Origin: Nothopassalora personata
Lineage: Eukaryota; Ascomycota; Dothideomycetes; Mycosphaerellales; Mycosphaerellaceae
Reading direction: 5' to 3'
Assembly (NCBI GenBank): GCA_033816765.1
Contig: CM066296.1
Location: forward strand, 496,001-560,000
DNA length: 64,000 bases
Shown here: one piece after another, positions 56,900 to 64,000 of the stretch
Layout: every line of letters begins with the position of its first letter
Position numbering within the stretch: position 1 is the first letter of the stretch
Translations under genes and position numbers: made by a program
Notes under the pieces: model-generated
What the model was told of the DNA's origin: nothing
Database searches by the model: none
The model's input: the letters and a program-made list of their open reading frames with translations, nothing else

Positions 56900-56973
56900 C
56901 AACTAGGGTAGGACTCGAACCTACGACCTTAAGAGTTTAGGAAGCTTACGCTCTACTACTAAGCTACCTAGCC
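56900..56973 (-). tRNA. tRNA-like sequence, probably a decayed tRNA or SINE head
   Basis: In reverse it reads GGCTAGG (acceptor), TA, GCTT..GAGC D arm, and a T arm GTAGG TTCGAGT CCTAC, closing CCTAGTT. The B box GGTTCGAGTCC is perfect; the A box (TAGCTTAGTAGTAG) looks like TAGCTCAGTGGTAG after RIP. The anticodon region is two bases too long, so stem and anticodon are ambiguous (a CCT reading is possible). It is likely not functional. Confidence 0.5.
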
Positions 56974-57009
56974 GATTAATAGGAATAGGGACACAACTTA
57001 TAAATAAAT

Positions 57010-57560
57010 ACCCTAATAAGTTTCTACCCCTAGGGACTCGCCCTAGGGCTCCGCCCTAGAAAGCGCCGCCTAGTCGTTTACGGGCATCTCTAGGATATCC
57101 GAGAAAGAAACTAGCGAAGGCGATACCTCTACCCCCGACGCCTACTTAAGAGACGCTAGCTCCTCGCGCGCCTTTTCCTCCTTAAGCTCCTCTAACTCCC
57201 TAGCGACGGCGTCGTCGGTACGACGCTTAGCTAAGCGTAGCTATTTCCGAAGACCGACCTTACGTATCTTTAGCTGCACCTCCTCCTCTTTAATCCTCTT
57301 AAGCTCTAGCTTAAGCTTATCGCGCGAATCGCGAAGACGTTCCTACTCCGGACGAGAAAGACGTACGTCGTAGTCCTTATAGCCTTTTCGAATATAGGCC
57401 GAACACTTCCTAGACTAAGAACCTACGATACACTTTACTACTACGCCCGAGGATCGAGACTTCTAACAATTCGTATATAGAGCTATTTCAATACTAGAAA
57501 TTTTAGTATCTAGAGCGAGTCGTTAACGGCGTTTATAGGAGGAAGAAGATATAGTTAACT
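57010..57560 (-). pseudogene. antisense ORF of second chromovirus: Cys-motif plus coiled coil
   Basis: In reverse: SRKCSAYIRKGYKDYDVRLS, then RDKLKLELKRIKEEEVQLK and RELEELKEEKAREELASLK, a strongly charged coiled coil. It matches in layout and partly in sequence the frame at 36694-37255 (SRKCSAYVRLNYKGCDI). In both elements it is antisense to gag/pol and sits beside the 3' LTR. Confidence 0.6.
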
Positions 57561-57625
57561 ATTACTATAAGAAATAATAACGGCTTATAAAGCTTCGGGA
57601 CGAAGCTAGGCTAAAAAGGGGATAG

Positions 57626-58370
57626 TATTACGGAATAATTCCTATAGACCCTAGAATTATAATAACGAGACGAGTACGTAACTTATCCTACCTAAGCGCT
57701 TAGACTTAGGGCGATTAGACTGCTTATACTTAGACTAATTAGGCTACTTATGCTTAGAATAATTAGACTAATTACCGAGATCTACGAATCTCCTTTGTAT
57801 TTAGGAACGCTAAGAATCCCTTATGGTTTCGATACGTTTAACTTACTATTCAATATTACTGTTTAGAATATACCGAAACCTAACCTCTACTATATTATTT
57901 CTTAAGTCTTTATAAGACGAAGACAACTATTACTTTATTACTCTCCCTCGACTTCCTATCGGCCCGAGAACAAACCCGATTAAGCTTATCTTCTTAACTT
58001 GTAATATCTATAAGGGGCGGGCCCCTATTTCTTAGCATAGGCTACGCCTATGCGTTCGGATTACTTTCCGACACCTTTTCTTCGGATAGCGTGTAACTTC
58101 CCCTTTCTTCTATATCGAACTTATTATAAACTTTATAGAACTTTAGTATATACGTCGTTTACCCGTAACATTAAGTTCGATCTATTCAAATTAGCTAGGT
58201 ACCTACTATTAAAGAGACGGGATACGTAATAACGTCGCCGCGTAGCGAGAACCCCGGGACTAGTACCCCGAATAAAAACTTCTAACTTATGCTTTAGTAA
58301 CTATACTAGCGATAGGAAGAGATATAAGCCGAGTTAATTATAACGCGCGCCGCTTTAAAAGAATTGGAAG
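57626..58370. repeat. probable 3' LTR of second chromovirus and leader of the next element
   Basis: The sequence begins TATTACGGAATA after a polypurine tract and contains TTAGACT/TTAGAATAATTAGAC reiterations (about 57,700-57,775) and a T/C-rich stretch. The LTR end and the junction to the following element could not be set. No coding frame was recognised. Confidence 0.4.
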
Positions 58371-61300
58371 ACGCTCGACGTTAGTTAACACCTATAGTCT
58401 CGCTACTAGTTTATGATAAGACGACTACTAGTAACCTAATAAGACAGCTACTATAGACGCTAAACGCCGCCGCGCCCTTGCCGCGTACCGGAGAAGAACC
58501 GTCGGGTCCTAGAGGTTAGAACCCCCCTTCCTAGGACGGTAAGGTAGAGACATTCCGCGATTACTTCTTAAGGTTAAAGAGCTCTTTTAGGGTGCGATCC
58601 GCCCTAAAACCGACGCTCTCTAAGGAGTATTACTAGGATGCGATTAACGACACCTTACTAGCGAGAGAGCGTACTAGGATACGGCACTTCTAGGATAAGG
58701 GAGACGGCGAACTTAGGAAGGACCCCGTTACTTTCTTTACGTAACTCGAGAAAGTCTTCGGTAATAGTAACGAGCGCGCTAAGGCCCTAGAGTAGCTTAC
58801 TAAGATTAAACATACGAACGGTTAACCTTAGTACGATTACTAGATAAAATTCGACGGACTCCTACTAAGCGCCGGCGGAGAGAACTAGAGCGACGACGCG
58901 AAGATTAGTTACTTACGTAACACCTTCTCGAACCCCGTTCGGATATATACGGCGGCTATACCGAAGAAGGAGGACTACTACGAGTTTACGGGGGAGGTCG
59001 AACGGATTATAACTAACCTCGAGGACACGGACTAGTTTAAAATAGCCTATAAGAGGTAGAAGGATAATAATAAGGACTCTAGTACGACCGCTATAGTTAC
59101 TACCCGTTCTTTTACGAGAGCGGCTAGTAGCTAGGTTAATACCAATAGTAATACTATTATAGCACTAACCTAAACAAGCGGAGGCCGCTCTAGAAGTCGT
59201 AGAGATCGGAAGGAGGATAAAGGGAGGTAGAGAGTAAAATAGGTAGACACCGCGGAGAGGGATCGTAGGCGCTAAGAACAGCTCTACTTCCGCTATAGAG
59301 CGAGCGGACATCGAGTAAAGGAATGCCCGTACGCCGTAGTAGTTAATCCTACTAGGATTAACGCGGCCTCGGTCGCGCCGATTCTAGAGGACGACGGGTT
59401 TAAGTCGGATCCCGAAGAGATAGGAAAAGACTAGCTCCTAGTCGAAAGCTAGAACTAGGAGATAAAGAAGCACTAGTAAAGGGGTAGAACGTAGTTAAGA
59501 GTTCTATAAATAGGAATCTTATATATACCGACGTACTCCTAAACGAAAGTTACGGAACGTTTACCCTTATCGATAAAGGATGTATATGCTACGCTATAAT
59601 TAACGGAGACTTAGCGAAAGGCCTCGGTCTTACGTATGTTAGTAATAAGAGCCGTAAGGCTATAGGGTTTACGAAGGCGATGCGGAACTCGATCGAAGGA
59701 GTAGTCGCCTTCCGTATAGAAATTGCCGGGATCTACTAGGTAGTTTATGCTTATTTCGTACCTAATCTAGACTTCCCTATAATCCTAGGGAACCCGTAGA
59801 AGGCGTACAATTAGATCCGGACCGCGCCTAAAAAGCGCCGGTACTACTATAGCTTAGTAAAGAAATAGGTACCCGAAGGGCGTAACTACGAAGAATACGA
59901 GTCGGGTAGGCGTTCCGCTACGATTACCGCGGTAACCGTAGAAGATATTAAGAAAGCCCTTAGTAAGAAGGAGCCGCCTACGCGAGAGGAACTTAAGAAG
60001 GGCTTGCCTCTAGAACTTTAGGATATATTGCCGTTGTTTTCTACTAGGGAAGCTAATAAACTAGCTCTACACCGCGGCGACCTTAACTATAAGATCGAAA
60101 TACGGACGAAAGCCGACGGAAGCCCGGAACCATTGCCCTAGGGACCGCTCTATAGCATGTCGAAAGACGAGCTACTTGTCCTCCGGAAGTCGCTAACGGA
60201 GCTATAGCGTAAGGGTTACATTCGCCCTTCTACCTTAGAAGCGGCGGCTCCCGTCTTATTCGTAAAGAAGCCCGGGGGAGGACTTAGGTTCTACTACAAT
60301 TATAGAGCACTAAACTCGATTACTAAGTAGGACCGTTACCCGCTTCTATTAATCCCGGAAACTATTCGGAACCTAACGGGCGCTAGATAGATTACGAAGG
60401 TTAACGTTATTACTACATTCTATTACCTCCGGATAGCTCGAGGTAAAGAGTATAAGACGGCTTTTTAAACTAGATTCGGTCTATAGGAATGGCTAGTATG
60501 CCCGTTTAGTTTATCCGGGGCCCCCGTAATATTCTAGCGGTACATTAATAGTTTATTACGGGACTACCTAGACGACTTTACCTCGGCCTACGCTAACGAC
60601 GTCGTTATTTGCTCCGACGGAATAAAAGAGGACTATTTCTAGAAGGTTCGTATCGTGCTCTAGAAGCTTTAGGACGGAGGCCTTTTCCTAGATCTAGGGA
60701 AGTGTAAGTTCGTATAGAAGAAGGTTAAGTACCTCGGGTTTATTGTACATGCCGACGGGATAGGAGTAGAACCCGACCCCGAAAAGGTAGTAGTAGTAAA
60801 GAACTAGAAGGCACTAGTTACCTAGAAGGAAGTACGGCGGTTCTTAGGCTTCGTAAACTACTACCGAATGTTTATTCTAAACTATTTAAAGCTCGCCGAG
60901 CCCTTAACGTCGCTAACCGGTAAGAATAAGGTGTTTTCCTAGGGAGATCGTTAGGCTAATGCGTTTAAGACCCTAAAGGACAAGTACTATAAAGCACTAG
61001 TTTTAGCCTACTAGAACCCGGAGCTCCCTACGTTTTTAGAAACGGACTATAGCGGCTTTACGCTTAGAGGCGCCCTCCTATAAGAAAAGGACGGAGTCGT
61101 AAGACTAGTAGGATTCTACTCGAAGAAGCTTAATAAGGCTAAGATTAACTACGACATTTACGATAAGGAGATGCTCGCGGTAGTATCCTATCTTAAGGAA
61201 TAGGCTCCCGAGTTAAAAACATATAGGCCCTTTATAATCTAGACGGACTATAAGAACCTAGAATACTTTATAACGAAGAGATAGCTCTCCGAACGGTAGA

Positions 61301-63160
61301 TCCGGTGGGTTAAGGAAGTTATAAAGTTCTAGTTTTTACTAGTGTATAGGCCGGGCACCGAGGCGATTATGCCGGATACCCTTTCTCGAAGGGAGTAGGA
61401 CACGCTTAGGTAGGACGATAAGTTATTACGGTATCGTAGATTTCTTAAACCGGACATCGTAAAGAATTAGCCGGGCTCGAAGTTAGTAGACGCTAGCTCG
61501 ACTATAAAGGTTTCGTTAGTACGAATCTTAGCTACGCAGTTCGAAGGACTATGCGCTATAGAGGAGGCGGATTTACCGGGCGTACTATAGGGACCCTTCT
61601 AAGACTAAGAGCTAAACGACCTCTAGGAAAGAACTATCGAGAAGGATAGTACATTCTAAGCGGTACACCGCGCGATTAAGGTAGGAGCGCGTTTACTTCC
61701 TAGCGAGGTGAAACTTAAGGTGTAAGTAGGTAACTATAGCATCGACCGTAACGGGTATCTTCGCTACCGCGGTAGGATTTAGGTACCTAGAGCTCCTAGT
61801 TCTACGGAGTCCGACTATAAGGAGGCGGACATAGCGATTCTATAGAACGACACCCTTCGAACTAAGCTAATCTAATCCGTGCACGATTCACCGGTGTACG
61901 GCTACCCTAGCCGGGACTCTATAGTATCGATACTAAGTTGCAACTTCTACTAGCCCCTATAGTCTAAGCACGTAAGGCAGTTCTTAAGGAACTATAACTA
62001 CTACGGTAGGAATAAGGTATAGAGGGAATAAAAACACGGCCTCCTACAACCCTTACCGGTCCCCGACCGATTCTTCTAGGAGATCTCGATAGATTTCATA
62101 ACGGATATGCCCGAGTCGTAAGGGAACACTTACCTCTAGGTAATTAAGGATCGACTAAGCAAGACCGTCGTTTTAGAAGCGATGCCTACTATAAAAGCCG
62201 AGGACTGCGCTAAAAGGTTCTTAGACTACTAGGTAAGATACTATAGCCTCCCTTAAGCTATTACGAGTAACCGGGGTACTAACTAGACGAGTACCTTCTA
62301 GAGGACCTTCTATCGTTTAACCGGTATAAAATAGAGGCTTAGCTCCGCCTACTACCTATAAACCGACGGAGGCCCGGAACGGTTAAACTAGGAAGTCTAG
62401 GCTTACCTTCGTAACTACATTAACTATAAGCAGTCCGACTAGAAACGCTAGCTCCCTACGGCGTAACTTGCTCTAAACGCGCGGTATTACGCTAGGCTAG
62501 GAATAAGCCCCTTCTTCGCGGTATACGGATACGAGGTACTATTACCCGTTTAGTTATAACCGGATCTAGAGACCTCTTAGTTAGACGCCGCGTAACGGGT
62601 AACGCTATTCGTAGAAAGGATGCAAAAGATTACGGACCTATATTAGGCGAGTATAGCAGAAGCCGCCTAAAAATAGGAGGACTACGCTAACCGGGATAGG
62701 AAGCCCGTACTAATCTACCGTATAGGCGATAAAGTTTAGCTAGATCTACGTAACTATGTTACTATACGACTAAAGAAGAGCCTCGACTATAGACACGCGA
62801 AGTATACGGTAGTAGAAGTGATCTTACCGTTGTCTATACGCTTATCTAGGATCCCCGACGGGATCTACCCGGTCTTCTATCCTAACTTACTACGACCTAT
62901 AAGCTAAGACCCCTTACCTAGATAGGAGATCGATAACAAATAGCCGGACCCTATTATAATTTAGTCTTACGAAGAGTAGTAGGTAGAAGAGATCCTTTAC
63001 GCTAGAACTAAGGTTAGAGGTAGAGGCCGAGTGCGCGAAGTCCTAGTAAAATAGACCGGATACTATAAGCCTACATAGGAACCATTAGGGTACCTCGCGG
63101 ACACAGCGGCCGCGGATAACTTCGAGAGGAGATATAGTAACCTAATAACGCATAACGGAC
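58370..63160 (+). mobile_element. third chromovirus: gag, protease, RT, RNase H, integrase, chromodomain
   Basis: Gag spans about 58,540-59,460 with a knuckle YFRYRASGHRVKECP (about 59,285-59,330; the first two Cys are mutated). Protease is about 59,510-59,810 (FTLIDKGCICYAIINGDLA). RT is about 60,080-60,760 ([20 protein letters not shown], split as [10 protein letters not shown] and [10 protein letters not shown]), with the catalytic box YANDVV at 60589-60606 instead of YADD. RNase H is about 61,020-61,400, integrase about 61,820-62,560 and chromodomain about 62,985-63,125 (GRVREVLVK). LTRs were not identified. It differs clearly from the other two families. Confidence 0.75.
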
Positions 63161-64000
63161 CGAAGGAGGCATAGGATACAAATAGAAGGGGGAAAAGGCG
63201 AAAAGGTAAGGATTACTAGGGATTTAGCGTAGATATAGGCGTTTAGGAAAAGGTAGGCGTTCTTTTAGGTTAGGGAGTCTTTTTAGGAGATAGAGAGAAG
63301 TAAGAAGGTATAGGTAAGTTTAAGAGCGTCTCATTTTAGCGGCGTCCGCCGTAAAAGTAGCGGAGCCCGATCCCTTTCGAGATAGCTACATACTATAATA
63401 GCCCGGTCGCGGCCCGCGCGAAAGACGAGGGTGCCCGAACGCTAGTTAGTAGAGGCCGAGGCATAACGTACGCGGCGTTAGCCTAGCTAGAGGTCGCGTA
63501 GGGCGCCCCGGGACTAAAGAGGCGGTTAGCGATAGTTTTATAACGGGGCCCGTAGTACATACGTCTACCTAAAGGTAAGCTAAGCATTAGCTATAGTGCC
63601 TATAACCTTAGCGGCGACCGTACTAAAAGAATCGGTAAGCGCGTATAAAGAGGCGGGGGCCGTGGAAACTTACCGGGAGAGTATACTAGTACGCTAGAGA
63701 GGCTTTAAAGCCTTCTAGGCTTTAAGGACGGCGCGGAGCTTAGTACGAGCGTCGTCGCTAAAAGACCGTAAGCCGGTAGAAAAGTCGCGGAGGACGCTAG
63801 GGAGGATGCTTACGCGCGGTTCTCGTTAGTAGCGCGGGTCTACTTAGTATAGGCGGCGTAGGCGAGCTCCGGCCTAAAACGCGCGGTTAGCGATAATTTT
63901 CCTTCGGGGTCCGCGCGGTACATACATGTCCTCGTAATGCTTACGATTAGTGTTATAGGCCTAGTAGGCGCGCGCGGTTACGCCCTAACGATAATTAGCG
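63160..64000 (-). repeat. 3' region of third chromovirus with repeats and a possible antisense ORF
   Basis: Two related blocks, about 63,490-63,565 and 63,850-63,930 (both containing GGTTAGCGATA), lie about 360 bp apart; a third fragment may end the window. In reverse, 63,570-63,860 has a frame broken only by TAG: ILPSVLRDFSTGLRSFSDD and STAPASLYALTDSFSTVAAK. That resembles the antisense ORF position of the other families, but the evidence is weaker here. GC content is high for the block. Confidence 0.35.

Larger units (their letters stand above)
51749..57625 (+). mobile_element. second chromovirus, 5'-truncated, with antisense 3' ORF
   Basis: Plus-strand order: gag (about 51,760-53,500), protease (53,508-53,790), RT (about 54,250-54,850), RNase H (to 55,430), integrase (about 55,560-56,400) and chromodomain (about 56,730-56,830). 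A tRNA-like sequence and an antisense ORF (57,010-57,560) follow. A polypurine tract (about 57,612-57,625) precedes a probable 3' LTR starting TATTACGGAATA at 57,626. That start resembles the reversed end of the young solo LTR (TGTTACGGAACA). The 5' LTR is missing. Confidence 0.75.

Overview
The window is nuclear DNA of a filamentous ascomycete, most likely a dothideomycete. The evidence is short GT..AG introns of about 46-70 nt, recognisable orthologues of CCR4, ASF1, SRO7, DHR2 and ETFRF1 of Pezizomycotina type, two 2EXR/F-box-like genes, and a large repeat block mutated in the manner of repeat-induced point mutation (RIP).

The window has two halves with very different composition. Positions 1 to about 24,540 form a normal gene-bearing segment of roughly eleven genes: a 4HBT_2-type thioesterase (running off the left edge), a LYR-motif ETFRF1 homologue overlapping a SAM methyltransferase tail to tail, CCR4, two 2EXR proteins, DHR2 with a MITE just upstream of its start, a WSC-domain membrane sensor, SRO7/Lgl, the histone chaperone ASF1, and two unrecognised genes. 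Most starts and splice sites were decided by reading frame continuity and family conservation.

Positions about 24,540 to 64,000 contain no intact gene. CpA and TpG are scarce, TpA is abundant, and CpG is kept. Protein frames are broken mainly by TAG, where CAG (Gln) or TGG (Trp) would be expected. Read with that in mind, the block resolves into nested and rearranged LTR retrotransposons. (1) Family X is an about 11.4-kb Ty3/gypsy element (minus strand, 49,024 to 35,170) with gag-pol and an unusual extra sense ORF of about 1,150 codons between pol and the 3' LTR. A 5' fragment lies at 25,122-31,165, a tandem ORF3+LTR unit at 31,166-35,169, and an inverted 3' fragment at 49,025-51,748. (2) An internally deleted chromovirus (25,855-29,640) sits inside family X gag with a 5-bp target duplication. 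It in turn contains a young, unmutated solo LTR (29,109-29,456), also with a 5-bp duplication. (3) A gag-only LTR element (36,276-38,744) sits inside ORF3. (4) Two further chromoviruses occupy 51,749-57,625+ and about 58,300-63,200.

The most interesting signals are ORF3; antisense ORFs placed between pol (or gag) and the 3' LTR in several families; a 26-bp GC-rich palindrome found in the LTRs, inside pol and upstream of ORF3; and a 38-bp insertion with TG..CA ends and a 5-bp target duplication. All statements about the decayed elements come from reading the sequence by eye. Boundaries given as 'about' are uncertain by tens of bases.
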